DNA of 64,000 nt from Zingiber officinale. Lineage: Eukaryota > Streptophyta > Magnoliopsida > Zingiberales > Zingiberaceae. The notes under the pieces are model-generated. The model saw only the letters and a program-made list of their open reading frames with translations, did not search any database and had not been told where the DNA came from. The number at the start of each line of letters is the position of its first letter. The first letter of the stretch is position 1. Shown here piece by piece: positions 13,626 through 24,197 of the stretch. The stretch covers positions 9,356,672 to 9,420,671 of the forward strand of contig NC_056001.1 in NCBI RefSeq assembly GCF_018446385.1, written 5' to 3'. Both the position numbers and the translations under genes were made by a program.

Positions 13626-14517
13626 AGTTTAATGAATATCTAATTTTCTCAATACGTATATATAACAATTGTACCCTTAATCAATTAAAACAAGTTCACA
13701 GTCATAAACAAACAAATCATAAAGCACCAAACACATAACAACAATAGAATACGACGACCAACAAAAACAATCAATCTAGAAAAAATATTCTAACTGTATT
13801 AAAATTAAAATAAACTGGAATTGAATAAGAAGAAGAGATCAGGCACACCTTTGCTAGCAATCTCATCGACATGGTTATCCTGACCCTTGCTCTTGATGTT
13901 GAACCATTTTTTAACAAAGGTCTAGGATCAAGACAGCTGCTCCCAAGAAACTGAGGGAACAAAGCATGCCCAAATCAACCATCTTAGAGATGAAGAAAAC
14001 AGAACTAAAGAAGAGAAATATATTATTTTTTCATCTTGCAAAAAAAAACCTTGCTTTTCTTTGGATCATCATCTCTCATCGTTGCAGCACTCCTTCATGC
14101 AGTGACTGTAAGTTAGCTCGCCAAACACTCCCAAGGCTATACTATAAAAGATATTTGGCGAGAAGTAACCATAAAAGATATTTCAAATTTAATCAATAAT
14201 GTAATTCTCTTATCCAGTTTAATCAATAATGTAATTTAATCAATAATCTTTGGACCAGTATGGCTTTGGGTTTCAATTTTTACCGGTTGAACCTGACAAT
14301 CTGGACAAATTTTGCAAACACGGCCATATGATCATGTACACAAATGTGGCATGGTATTGACTAATTCAACAGTGTTTCCTAGAATAGATTAATTATGCTT
14401 GAAGCATGTCCCATTTCTAGATGAATTTATCATTCTAATACTCATCATCTAAAATAGAAGGGAAAAAAGGCCACATGCAGAAAGTCCACATAAGGAAAAA
14501 AAAACCTAGCTGGAAAA

Positions 14518-14963
14518 TTTGCCCGAGGAATATAACTTCAGCCTGTAAACACCATATTGTTATAGCAAAAATACAGTAGTGAGACAGAACCAACAATTGA
14601 GTTATTGGAGATGGATACCAGCCATTCCCTATGACCTTGATGACTGTTATCACCATCATGGACTTTCACTGCTACTTGAAGGGGTTGCAGCCCATCCCTG
14701 AGATCTTTGCTGATCAAACCTTTGTAAACTCTACCAAATCCTCCAACACCCAAAACATGATCCTGCCTAAAATTCCCTGTGATTAGCTTCAGCTCACTGA
14801 AAGTGAAGGTTATGAGGGGATTTACTGCTGTATCCCATCGCAAATCCTCAACTTCCTCAGGGTTTGAAGGCAGTTTGCTACCTTCCTTCTCCTCTTGTCT
14901 CACAACATGTGTCTGGAGTCTTGGGCATTCTGTTGATGGACAAAACAAGCTTTTACAACCCAT
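14518..14963 (-). pseudogene. Captured receptor-like cytoplasmic kinase (RLCK-VII type), 5' part
   Basis: From the ATG at 14963 the minus strand encodes a protein starting MGCKSLF, a myristoylation/palmitoylation-type N-terminus typical of plasma-membrane RLCKs. It continues into FTFSELKLITGNF, the ATP loop LGVGGFGRVYKG and the VAIK-type lysine in QVAVKVHDG, then GHREWL. Exon 1 ends at CTG|GTATCC (14619). Exon 2 starts after CAG at 14542 with AEVIFLGQ, then loses homology after about 25 bases. The catalytic loop, DFG and the rest of the kinase are absent, so no active enzyme can be made. In PBL/RIPK-like kinases EVIFLGQL continues as SHPHLVKLIGYC (family knowledge). Two in-phase exons with their intron again indicate DNA capture. 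Confidence 0.85.
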
Positions 14964-15339
14964 GCTTCCTTTGGTGTATCTAACATGCATCAGTACAGCA
15001 CAAGCTAAAACCTGACTATTTGTACTAAGGCATAAACACGATTATCAAAAGAAAACATTGTTAAATCTGTTTCCCCCAAAAGATACAAAGTCTATAATGG
15101 TTTCAGGTCAAAAATTCACAAGCAACTTTAAAGAATACAAGGAAAACCATGTGTCTATTCCTTACTTGCAAAACCCCAGAGAACAAATAGGAAGTTTCTT
15201 TATCAAACTTAGCACATATCTACTTTGCTCTTTAGCAAAATATCACAGCTTTAGCTACTAAAAAATAAGTATAAGAAACAAAAAATCAACTCTCAGAGAC
15301 AACCAAATCACTGGAGTTAAAAAAGAGGAGACCCACCTG

Positions 15340-15718
15340 ACTTCGAACTGGATGACACTCCGTAGACGGATGTCTTCCCTTTGACCCAGCAGTTACCCAT
15401 TAATTATCCAGGAACTGCCAATACAACTCACCAGGCGCGAGATCAGCCAAAGATGATCTTTTTCACAAGTAGGGTTGAGGATAGAGATAGGAAGGCATCC
15501 ACAACCAAAGCTCACTCCTTTCGGTGAAGGAAGCGCACGGGGCTGCTGCTCTTGCCTCGCTACAGATTTTTCCTTGGTGCCAGACCGTGCGATAGTGCCC
15601 AAATTGTTCACCAGATCTCCTTGGTGCCAGACCGTGCGATAGTGTCCGATTTTAGTATTGTTCTTGATGAACACTTTCTATGGGCGGGTAGGGTGAGAGG
15701 AGGCCTACATTTTTAGTC
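15340..15718 (-). other. Possible further captured sequence next to kinase fragment
   Basis: GC content rises relative to flanks and a 93-codon frame is open on the minus strand (15393-15674), but its translation fits no family I know. It contains a direct duplication: ccttggtgccagaccgtgcg occurs at about 15572 and again at about 15621. It could be 5' untranslated or upstream sequence of the captured kinase. Confidence 0.3.
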
Positions 15719-15859
15719 ACGAATGTTGGTGCAAAATCCCTCAGGTCAAGGTTGACCTGGTTAACCAAGCTGAGTCTTGGTTTGGGTTTAGATGTTTGAC
15801 AATAAGATATTGATCGAAGAAGAGTCAAGTAGGTCAAGGTTGACCGGATACTTGACTAG

Positions 15860-16140
15860 GAAGTCCTAGTGAGTGAAGCTAGGCAGAAGGAAATCCTAGT
15901 GAGTGAAGCTAGGTGGAAATCCTGGTGAGTGAAGCCAGGTGAAAGTCCTAGTGAGTGAAGCTAGGCAGAAGGAAGTCCTAGTGAGTGAAGCTAGGCAGAA
16001 GGAAATCCTAGTGAGTGAAGCTAGGTGAAAGTCCTGGTGAGTGAAGCCAGGTGAAAGTCCTAGTGAGTGAAGCTAGGCAGATGGAAAACCCTAGTGAGTG
16101 AAGCTAGGTGAACGTCCTGGTGAGTGAAGCCAGGCAAGGA
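15860..16140 (+). repeat. Short tandem repeat array in LTR U3
   Basis: About ten units of the form (g)tcctagtgagtgaagctagg, alternating with tcctggtgagtgaagccagg, are separated by 6-10 base spacers (cagaaggaaa, tgaaa). Unit order and number differ in the 3' LTR copy (about 21765-22045), so the array changes faster than the rest of the LTR. Confidence 0.85.
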
Positions 16141-16524
16141 AGGAAATCCAGATGGATCAAGGATGATCGGACATCTGGTGTTGGGAAGTCCAAGTAGGTC
16201 AAAGGATTGACTGGATACTTGGCAAGGAAGGAAGTCCAGATGGGTCAAGGTTGACCAGACATCTGGTGGAAGTCCAAGTAGGTCAATGGAGTGACCGGAT
16301 ACTTGGCACGACGAGTAAAAGTCCAAGTAGGTCAATGGAGTGACCGGATACTTGGCACGACGAGTAAAAGTCCAAGTGGGTCAAAGGGATTAACCGGACA
16401 CTTGGTAGGGAGTCCTAGCAGGTCAAGGGAGTGACCAGATGCGAGGCATGATGTACCAACAGGTCAAGGTTGACCGGATGTTGGTTAGGGAGGTTTGGGA
16501 CTTGGTTTTGGGCAAAAACCAAGT

Positions 16525-16800
16525 GCTGGATCGATCCGTGGATCGATCCAGGCTGTGGATCGATCAGTGGATCGATCCAGATTCTTCTCAGAAAGCTTCT
16601 GGATCGATCCGTGGATCGATCCAGAGGTCCCGATCGATCAGCCGATCGATCGGGACGATGCTGCTTCGCACGATAAGCGCTGGATCGATCCGTGGATCGA
16701 TCCAGGCGCGTTTCCTGAGCACAGAGGCGCTCTGGATCGATCCGTGGATCGATCCAAAGCCTCCCCGATCGATTCGGAACATTCGAATCGATCGGGATCC
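16525..16800. repeat. Array of GGATCGATCC palindromes in LTR U3
   Basis: The 10-base palindrome ggatcgatcc, usually paired as ggatcgatccgtggatcgat, occurs repeatedly. Variants are tcgatcagccgatcgatcgg and gattcggaacattcgaatcg, each self-complementary. The spacers are unrelated to one another. A second array of the same word is in the element's interior (20519-20760). All three frames stay open through it (WIDP, GSIR, DRSV repeats), so the open frames here are by-products. Confidence 0.9.
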
Positions 16801-17321
16801 GACCGTTGCGTCGGGTTTAAAGCCGCAGGCGAGCGTGGTCTTCGGCAATCTTTTCACAAGCTCTTCTCAGATTCATTCCAGCTCCTCCACAGCTCTCTAC
16901 AAGCACGTGATCGCCAGTTCTTGAAGGTTCTTGGAGGCTTTCCAAGTCAAGAGGCGGATCTATTGCAAGAGGAAGAAGTTAGGGTTAGGGTTTTTACTGC
17001 ACATCTTGTAAGCTTTTGCTTAACTTGTATTTCCCTTTCTTCTTCTTGTATTGAGAGTGTTGTAGGGCTTCTCCGCCTTTGGTAGTTACCATAAAGGAGT
17101 GTTATTCATAGTGGAGGGTGTGTGCGTTGGTGTGGATCCTTGGATTAGTCACCTCTTGTGAGGTGGATACCAAGTAAAATCCTAGTGTTAGCGTTTTGTG
17201 TTTGTTTCTGTATTTTCCGCTGCACATCCAAGAAGAAACAAGCAACGCCAAGCAACAAAGCGCACCGAGCGAACGCGACGAGCTATTCACCCCCCCTCTA
17301 GCTACTTTTGGTCCTAACAAG

Positions 17322-17333
17322 TGGTATCAGAGC
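17322..17333 (+). other. Primer binding site (initiator Met tRNA)
   Basis: TGGTATCAGAGC lies three bases after the CA end of the 5' LTR. It is complementary to the 3' end of plant initiator-Met tRNA, the standard Copia primer. Confidence 0.95.
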
Positions 17334-17395
17334 AAGACCGCTCTTCACCGGAATCATCGCCGGAAGGGTCAAGCATAAATAAGAAAAGCTAGAGG

Positions 17396-19207
17396 GTGAA
17401 GAAGTTGGAGCAAAATTTTCAAGTTCAAGACTTTATCAAGCTCAACTTCAAGATGCAATTCCAAGATGGGCTTGGATTTGACACAAGGGTGGCTCCACCA
17501 TACACTTCTACGAGTTTCGATTCTTGGAAATCAAGAATCGAAAATTTTCTTATGATGGAGATAGAGCAATGGTTTGCTCTAATGGAAGGCTTCGAAGCTC
17601 CAACAAATTCCAAGGGCAAAGTTCTAAAGAAAAGCAAATGGAGCCCGGAGCTAGTCCAAAGGTGCGAGGCCAATAACAAAGTGACCAAGCTTTTGGTCAA
17701 TCTATTGCCAAGCACCATCCTTTGCAAAATTGGAGAATTTGAAGATGCAAAGGATTTATGGAGCAAATTGGCCAAGCTTCATGAAGAGATCCCCTCCACT
17801 GTACCGAATCAAGAAGTATCTAAAGAGGGTGACTCTTTGGAGCAAGACCAAGAGGAGGACTCCGAGGTTGAGAGATGCTCAACCTCAAGAAGAGGAAATC
17901 CAAGAAGCTTCATCCTCAAGGGAATGCAATGAAGGGAACAAGGAGGAGCATACTCCTTGTTTCATATTCAAGATGATGAAGCCTCCACCTCTAGGATTGA
18001 GGGGGAGCAATTCTTGGTGACACCGGATCAAGAAGAAGGAGAAGCTTCTACATCCGGGTCAAGAGAAGAAGAGGAGGAAGAAGCTTCTACCTCCACAAGT
18101 CAAGAAAAATCAAATGGAGAAGCTTCTACATCCAAAACAAGTGCCACCCCTACAAGCAAAGGTATAAATATTTCAATTAATAATAAAAATCATATAATAT
18201 GTTTTGAGTGTAGGGAAAGTGGGCACTACAAGAGCAAGTGTCCTAAATTGGCCAAGAAGAAGGGCCAAGTGGCACAAAAGGGCAAGGTGAAGCCCAAGGA
18301 GACCATCCCCGGAACAAAGAAGAGCAAGGAGCACATTGTGTGCTTTTTGTGCCAACAAAAGGGACATTACCGTAGTCAATGTCCCAAGGGGAAGAAGATG
18401 ATCAAGGCTCAAGGAGGCACCAGTCAAGGGGGAGCCTCCAAGGTAAAGAAGAAGGTATCTTTTATTGAGCCTACTCCTTTACATTATGGTAAAAAGCATG
18501 CTAGGTCAAATTTATATCATTTCAATGCTATTTACCATGAACATAGGAAGCATGATAGCATTAAGGAAAAACATGTAGCTCTTCATGCTAAAACTACCAC
18601 TCTTAGGGCTAGGAATGTAGGTAAAAGTCTAGGCAAGAACTCTAAGGATTGTAGCTACAAGCCTAGAAACAAAAATGCTCATGAACTAAATGGAAAAACA
18701 AAAACTAAGGACTTAGTGATGGAAAATCAAGTCTTGAGGTCAAGACTTGATAAAATGGAAAAGACCCTAAAAAGGATGGAAAATATCCTATTAGGGCAAA
18801 ATGAGCATAACCTAGGTTTAGGGGTACAAAAGCCATCCAATGGCCATAGAGGTTTGGGATACAAACCAAAGGCTAAGAAGGATGTGCCCTCTTACCATAG
18901 AGTTCCATATAGTTATGGAACAAACCCTAGGTCTAGTGGTCAAGCCAAAAATACTAGGGAAGTCATCCCTAAGAGTATTTTTGCAATAAATGTGACTAAG
19001 GCTTCTAAGAAGTCTAAGAAAGTCACAAACAAGGTCACAAGGGAGGCTATCCCTAGAGTTGACCTAGAAAGTGTGACCAAGGCCTCCAAGAAGCCAAACA
19101 AGGTCACTAGGAAAGTATCTAGGGAAGTTATCCCTAGTGAATACCTAGAGCATCCAAGGAGCATCAATAGGTGTTGGGTTCCTAGGAGCATCTTCTCTAC
19201 CCCATAG
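17396..19207 (+). pseudogene. Copia gag, frameshifted (family A)
   Basis: The N-terminal part (from 17396) carries a UBN2-type capsid-like segment: FDSWKSRIENFLMMEIEQWF followed later by KVTKLLVNLLPSTI and DAKDLWSKLAKLHE. The frame then shifts around 17870 and again near 17960, so the C-terminal part is read from 17957. That part has acidic Ser/Thr repeats (EASTS), two zinc knuckles (CFECRESGHYKSKC and CFLCQQKGHYRSQC, both C-X2-C-X4-H-X4-C) and a basic linker. A likely coiled coil (ENQVLRSRLDKMEKTLKRME) follows, and the end is NRCWVPRSIFSTP-stop. Copia polyproteins normally run on into protease after such a segment; here the frame stops. With two frameshifts this copy probably makes no full gag. 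Confidence 0.85.
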
Positions 19208-21629
19208 ATGGGTTAGAGAGTGTCAACTCCGATTAGAAGGGTAGTTAACCCAACTTTGAGGAAATTGACACTCAAGGAGCATTTTCAAGGTTTTTGTTAA
19301 CCTTTGAAAATGAAATGGAATTATTATTTACTCCTTGAAAGAGTAAAATGTGCCTAATGGTGGAAAAATTGATTTTAATCTTAAATGGCACATATTGGGA
19401 AATTCATAAGAACTACCAAGTTGGGATTTTGGTATGTTCTTAGTAAATTTAAGGCAATCCGGGCCTTAATTTAAAAGTGCTACTCTTGTGGAAAAATGAA
19501 ATATGCCAACATTTGAGGATATGCTTACTTTCGACTGGCATAAATTAATCAAGGGAATTAGAAATGCCAATTTAAGCTTTGGCATTTTCTTAAAGCACTT
19601 TAGGGCAAATCTAGGTTTAAGTTGTACGTTTAGCTAAGGTTTTAAGGATACTTAGATAGTTAATCTAGGTATATTTTATTTATGCTAAATCTTGCCATGA
19701 TTGTTTGCCCATCATATGTCATGACATCATGTCTATTTTTGCATTCATGACTTATCATGAAAAATACAAAAATACCATGTCATGCCATACATACATCATG
19801 TAGCTATAGGATATCTTTCTTTTGAAAGTTATTTTATTTTGATGTATGCCATAACATTATCATGCATTAAGTTTAATTCCTTGTAATTAAGGACAAATGG
19901 CATTTAACAACACTTATTAACAAGTGACATCCTTGGTGGATGTCTAATATATATCTAAAATGCCTAGATAGATATGCATGATCCCTAGATTAGGGCAAAA
20001 CCAAAATCTACATCTCACAAGACCTATAAGATGACTTGTATGTGTTTTAGTGCACATTAGATACAAGTGAGATGTTAGGATGATGAACAAAACTCAAGAT
20101 GTTGATTTAGTGCATTCTTTTGAGTTTTAGGTTCATCAAAACACATAGTTATGTGTTTTCCCATCATTGGGAAAGCTAATGTACAAGTCATGTGCATTAA
20201 GCCCAAGGAATATGGTGGGATATTGGTTTTGAAAATATTTTCAAAATGATTTTGGAAAACCTTGGTGAAAGCTATCTTTTGATAGTAATCACCATTGAAT
20301 AGTTAGACACAAACTTGAAGAAAACACTAAAGTTTTTGGAAGTTTTCAAGTTTGTGTCAATCTTTGAAAATATGATGTATTTTCATAGAAAACTATTTTT
20401 CCTGGATAGTATATGCCCTAACTAATGTCTACACGAAATTTCATAATTTTTGGATTTTTGTAGAATTTTCTAGGGGTTTCTGAAGTTGACTGAAATGGAA
20501 TTTCAGCAACTATCAGAGCTCCGATCGATCCATGGATCGATTGAGTTCTGAATCGATCCATGGATCGATTCAAACGGCAATTCTCGCGAGCAGAAGCTCG
20601 CTGGATCGATCCAGGGAGTCTGAATCGATCCGTGGATCGATTCGTGGATCTCGCGACAGAAGCTCGCCGGATCGATCGGCCGATCGAGTTCTCAATCGAT
20701 CGCTGGATCGATTCAGTCAGTTCAATCGATTGGAACCCAACTCCAATCGATCCAAGTTGCTGATTTTGGCTGGGAAAGCCTGATTTCAGCACTTTGAACC
20801 TATTTTAGTCAATGTAACCTTTCCAAACCCCTAAATATACATTTGTATACATAAGGAGGGTGTTTTCATGTGAAAACAAGGATGGATTGGTTAAGGAAGG
20901 CTAAGTTGAAGTTTAGGTTGAGGTTTGTTTCAAATTTTGAATATTTGAACCTCAAAACTTCTACAATTGGGTTTCCTAAAGATTTAGGGATTCCAAGTCA
21001 TTGTTGGTGCAATGACAGAAGTTACCATCATGTCTTTAGGGGGAGGTACTCTTTAAAGACATGAAAAATTATTTTTCATGAACCTTGGAAGGTGGTTTAC
21101 CTTCTGTTTAAAATATGCTCAAGGTTGAGCATGGGTTGAACTTGAATGAGGAGTGTATATCCTCATTGTTCAGTGATTTCATTGGATAATGCTCAAGGAT
21201 GGGCATTTGCCTACATTGGGGGAGAATGTAGGGGTAAGAATAATGTAGGGTATGGGACCTTCAGTATTGAGTTGATCACAATGAGTGAAATTGTGATCAC
21301 GATGAGCAACTCTTCAGGGGGAGAGTCTTCAACAAATGGAGTTGTTGAAGTGTGCCCAAAATTGGAGCATAGGTTGATGTGTGTCCAAAGACGGGTTGAT
21401 GTGTTTTATTAGTAGGGGGTTGATGTGTGCCAATAGGGGGAGAATGAAAGGAAGTAAGTTAGGTTTTCATTACCTAGAGGGAGTTTGCCCTCTTAGGGGG
21501 AGAATGAAAAGCTTAACTTATGTGTTCATTACCTAGTGGCATGAAGAAGAAGGCTATAGGATTAGCCTAACTTACATGTGGGATTGTAAGTGTTATTGTG
21601 GTATTGTCAAACATCAAAAAGGGGGAGAT
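19208..21629 (+). other. Non-coding 3' interior of family A element
   Basis: After the gag stop there is no protease or polymerase sequence. The stretch holds AT-rich unique sequence, a palindrome array (20519-20760), and several aggggg(g)aga(g) purine blocks between 21040 and 21630. The last of these directly precedes the 3' LTR and serves as the polypurine tract (about 21616-21628). A short frame at 21146-21412 has no recognisable domain. Confidence 0.7.
20519..20760. repeat. Second GATCGATC palindrome array, internal
   Basis: Palindromic words such as gatcgatccatggatcgatt, tcgatcggccgatcga and gaatcgatccgtggatcgat occur about nine times. It is the same word class as the LTR arrays of this element but lies 0.9 kb before the 3' LTR. 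The word variants differ from those in the LTRs, so it is not a simple copy of them. Confidence 0.85.
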
Positions 21630-23229
21630 TGTTGGTGCAAAATCCCTCAGGTCAAGGTTGACCTGGTTAACCAAGCTGAGTCTTGGTTTGGGTTTAGATG
21701 TTTGACAATAAGATATTGATCGAAGAAGAGTCAAGTAGGTCAAGGTTGACCGGATACTTGACTAGGAAGTCCTAGTGAGTGAAGCTAGGCAGAAGGAAAT
21801 CCTAGTGAGTGAAGCTAGGTGGAAATCCTGGTGAGTGAAGCCAGGTGAAAGTCCTAGTGAGTGAAGCTAGGTAAAAGTCCTGGTGAGTGAAGCTAGGTGA
21901 AAGTCCTAGTGAGTGAAGCTAGGCAGATGGAAATCCCTGGTGAGTGAAGCCAGGTGAAAGTCCTAGTGAGTGAAGCTAGGCAGATGGAAAACCCTAGTGA
22001 GTGAAGCTAGGTGAACGTCCTGGTGAGTGAAGCCAGGCAAGGAAGGAAATCCAGATGGATCAAGGATGATCGGACATCTGGTGTTGGGAAGTCCAAGTAG
22101 GTCAAAGGATTGACTGGATACTTGGCAAGGAAGGAAGTCCAGATGGGTCAAGGTTGACCAGACATCTGGTGGAAGTCCAAGTAGGTCAATGGAGTGACCG
22201 GATACTTGGCACGACGAGTAAAAGTCCAAGTAGGTCAATGGAGTGACCGGATACTTGGCACGACGAGTAAAAGTCCAAGTGGGTCAAAGGGATTGACCGG
22301 ACACTTGGTAGGGAGTCCTAGCAGGTCAAGGGAGTGACCAGATGCGAGGCATGATGTACCAACAGGTCAAGGTTGACCGGATGTTGGTTAGGGAGGTTTG
22401 GGACTTGGTTTTGGGCAAAAACCAAGTGCTGGATCGATCCGTGGATCGATCCAGGCTGTGGATCGATCAGTGGATCGATCCAGATTCTTCCCAGCGAACA
22501 GAAAGCTTCTGGATCGATCCGTGGATCGATCCAGAGGTCCCGATCGATCAGCCGATCGATCGGGACGATGCTGCTTCGCACGATAAGCGCTGGATCGATC
22601 CGTGGATCGATCCAGGCGCGTTTCCTGAGCACAGAGGCACTCTGGATCGATCCGTGGATCGATCCAAAGCCTCCCCGATCGATTCGGAACATTCGAATCG
22701 ATCGGGATCCGACCGTTGCGTCGGGTTTAAAGCCGCAGGCGAGCGTGGTCTTCGGCAATCTTTTCACAAGCTCTTCTCAGATTCATTCCAGCTCCTCCAC
22801 AGCTCTCTACAAGCACGTGATCGCCAGTTCTTGAAGGTTCTTGGAGGCTTTCCAAGTCAAGAGGCGGATCTATTGCAAGAGGAAGAAGTTAGGGTTAGGG
22901 TTTTTACTGCACATCTTGTAAGCTTTTGCTTAACTTGTATTTCCCTTTCTTCTTCTTGTATTGAGAGTGTTGTAGGGCTTCTCCGCCTTTGGTAGTTACC
23001 ATAAAGGAGTGTTATTCATAGTGGAGGGTGTGTGCGTTGGTGTGGATCCTTGGATTAGTCACCTCTTGTGAGGTGGATACCAAGTAAAATCCTAGTGTTA
23101 GCGTTTTGTGTTTGTTTCTGTATTTTCCGCTGCACATCCAAGAAGAAACAAGCAACGCCAAGCAACAAAGCGCACCGAGCGAACGCGACTAGCTATTCAC
23201 CCCCCCTCTAGCTACTTTTGGTCCTAACA
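21630..23229 (+). repeat. 3' LTR of family A element
   Basis: It starts tgttggtgcaaaatccc after the purine tract and ends gtcctaaca before the ACGAA duplication. It matches the 5' LTR closely: single-base changes such as gagctatt/tagctatt near the end, plus an 8-base difference (cagcgaacag) beside the palindromes. The tandem array order also differs. Confidence 0.93.
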
Positions 23230-23234
23230 ACGAA

Positions 23235-23905
23235 AAGGTAAGGTTTGACTTCATTGAAAGCACAGAGGCGGAGGAGACGTCGAGAGGAGATGGGTGTTCA
23301 GGTCGCTGGGATGTGGTCCGCCTCCATCGCTGCTGTTGTCTCCACCGTTGGGTCCGGCAAGCGGAAGGGCATCGTGGGCTGCACGTTCCTTGGGGCTGGC
23401 GAATCAGCCAGGCTACTGCGGACTCGGTCGATGGAGGTTGGGGGAGGCAGAGGGACACAACGCCGCCGCGCCTTCGGCGCCAGGACCGAGTGCTTCCCTT
23501 CTGGCGGCGTCGATGATGGTCAGGCGGAGGAGGATAATGTGGAGGAGTTTGCTCAGAGGTTGGAGGAATCGATTCTCGAGCTTCAGCAGCAATAAGGAAA
23601 TGGAGGAGACGCATCCCTGTTCTCTGCTTCCTTTTGCCTCAACACGAGCTCACCGCCGTTGTTGAGCAAGCAAGAGCCTTCAACGGAGCCCCCGTGGGTG
23701 CCGGTGAGGCCAGAGCCGCCGGACTGGCCCGGCCAGATCGTGCCGGCGAGCGTGGAGAAGAAGCAGGTGGTTTTGATCTTCCTCATCGATCCAAGATCCA
23801 AGAAGGGGAAGAGATCCAGTAAGGGGAAGAGGGAGATGAGGCTGAGAGAGATGGTCAGGAGGTTTAGGTTTAGGTTTAGACTGAGAGAAGCGATACGCTA
23901 TTAGT
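23235..23905 (+). pseudogene. GC-rich captured gene fragment, unidentified
   Basis: The CACTA interior resumes here after the nested insertion. The block is strongly GC-rich. A plus-strand frame (23245-23595) ends NVEEFAQRLEESILELQQQ-stop, and another frame after it (from 23659) has a Pro-rich stretch EPPWVPVRPEPPDWPGQIVP and a basic tail. The change of frame suggests either an intron or a broken gene. I cannot assign a family. It may instead be read on the minus strand, where a 141-codon frame is open but very Arg/Pro-rich. Confidence 0.4.
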
Positions 23906-23959
23906 TTAGGTTTGGAGGGAACTTTGTGAAGTGTTGTAAATTTTGGCTGGTGGAAAAAT

Positions 23960-24197
23960 TAAATTATTTTTTTAGTTTCATTAACACCGGGTTTTAAAAA
24001 CCGCTGTTAAAATCGGTGTCTATTAACAAAAAAAAGGCGCTCATAGACATCGGCTAAAAAACCGATGTCTATGAGCGAAAATCTGTGCTCATAGACACCG
24101 ATTTTTGGAAAAACCGGTGTAAAATATTCAAAGACATCGATTTTTGCTTAAAACTGTTGTTGTTCCACCGATGTCTATGAGGGTTTTTCTTGTAGTG
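23960..24197. repeat. CACTA subterminal repeats and right terminus
   Basis: Inverted copies of gacatcgg.../ccgatgtctatgag and aaaccggtgt fill this segment, which ends with tttttcttgtagtg, the reverse complement of a CACTACAAGAAAAA terminus. The adjacent tag (24198-24200) is a candidate target duplication. Confidence 0.85.

Larger units (their letters stand above)
15724..17319 (+). repeat. 5' LTR of family A element
   Basis: It starts tgttggtgcaaaatccc and ends gtcctaaca, followed directly by the primer site. In order it holds: a tandem array of gtcctagtgagtgaagctagg units (about 15860-16140); longer units built on aagtccaagtaggtcaa...gaccggatacttgg (16140-16480); and a palindrome array built on ggatcgatccgtggatcgat (16525-16800). 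A ttctccgcctttgg phrase near the 3' end is shared with other Copia LTRs here. Confidence 0.93.
15719..23234 (+). mobile_element. Young gag-only Copia-type LTR retrotransposon (family A)
   Basis: The element has two ~1.6-kb LTRs (15724-17319 and 21630-23229), both starting TG and ending CA. It is flanked by a perfect 5-bp duplication ACGAA (15719-15723 and 23230-23234). A primer site TGGTATCAGAGC follows the 5' LTR and a purine tract precedes the 3' LTR. The interior (4.3 kb) encodes only a gag-like protein with two CCHC knuckles. No protease, integrase, reverse transcriptase or RNase H was seen, so it must be mobilised in trans. Outside the internal arrays the LTRs differ by only a handful of bases, which suggests recent insertion. 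It sits inside the CACTA element, next to its captured gene fragments. Confidence 0.93.
11704..24197. mobile_element. Gene-fragment-carrying CACTA transposon (Pack-CACTA-like)
   Basis: The right end reads ...cttgtagtg at 24197, the reverse complement of the CACTA terminus CACTACAAG, followed by tag as a possible 3-bp target duplication. Both terminal regions (11704-12000 and 23960-24197) hold many short copies, in both orientations, of accggtgt and gacatcgg-type words, typical CACTA subterminal repeats. The left terminal CACTA motif is missing. No transposase is present. The interior carries fragments of at least three unrelated plant genes (12666-12898, 13497-13625, 14518-14963, perhaps 23235-23905), with their splice sites. 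After removing the nested retrotransposon (15719-23229) the element is about 5 kb. Capture of host exons by a non-autonomous CACTA is the simplest reading. Confidence 0.75.

Noticed and set aside
15860..16140. CRISPR-like look of the regular repeats with short spacers
   Set aside because: The spacers are nearly identical to each other, and the array lies in a plant retrotransposon LTR and is duplicated in both LTRs. There are no cas genes, and the genome is eukaryotic.
16439..17085. Long open frames (up to 196 codons) with WIDPWIDP, GSIRGSIQ and DRSVDRSR repeats in the LTRs, also at 22318-22995 and 20418-20792
   Set aside because: The repeated ggatcgatcc word has no stop codon in any frame on either strand, so all frames are open by composition. 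The peptides are translations of a palindrome array in an LTR and not proteins.
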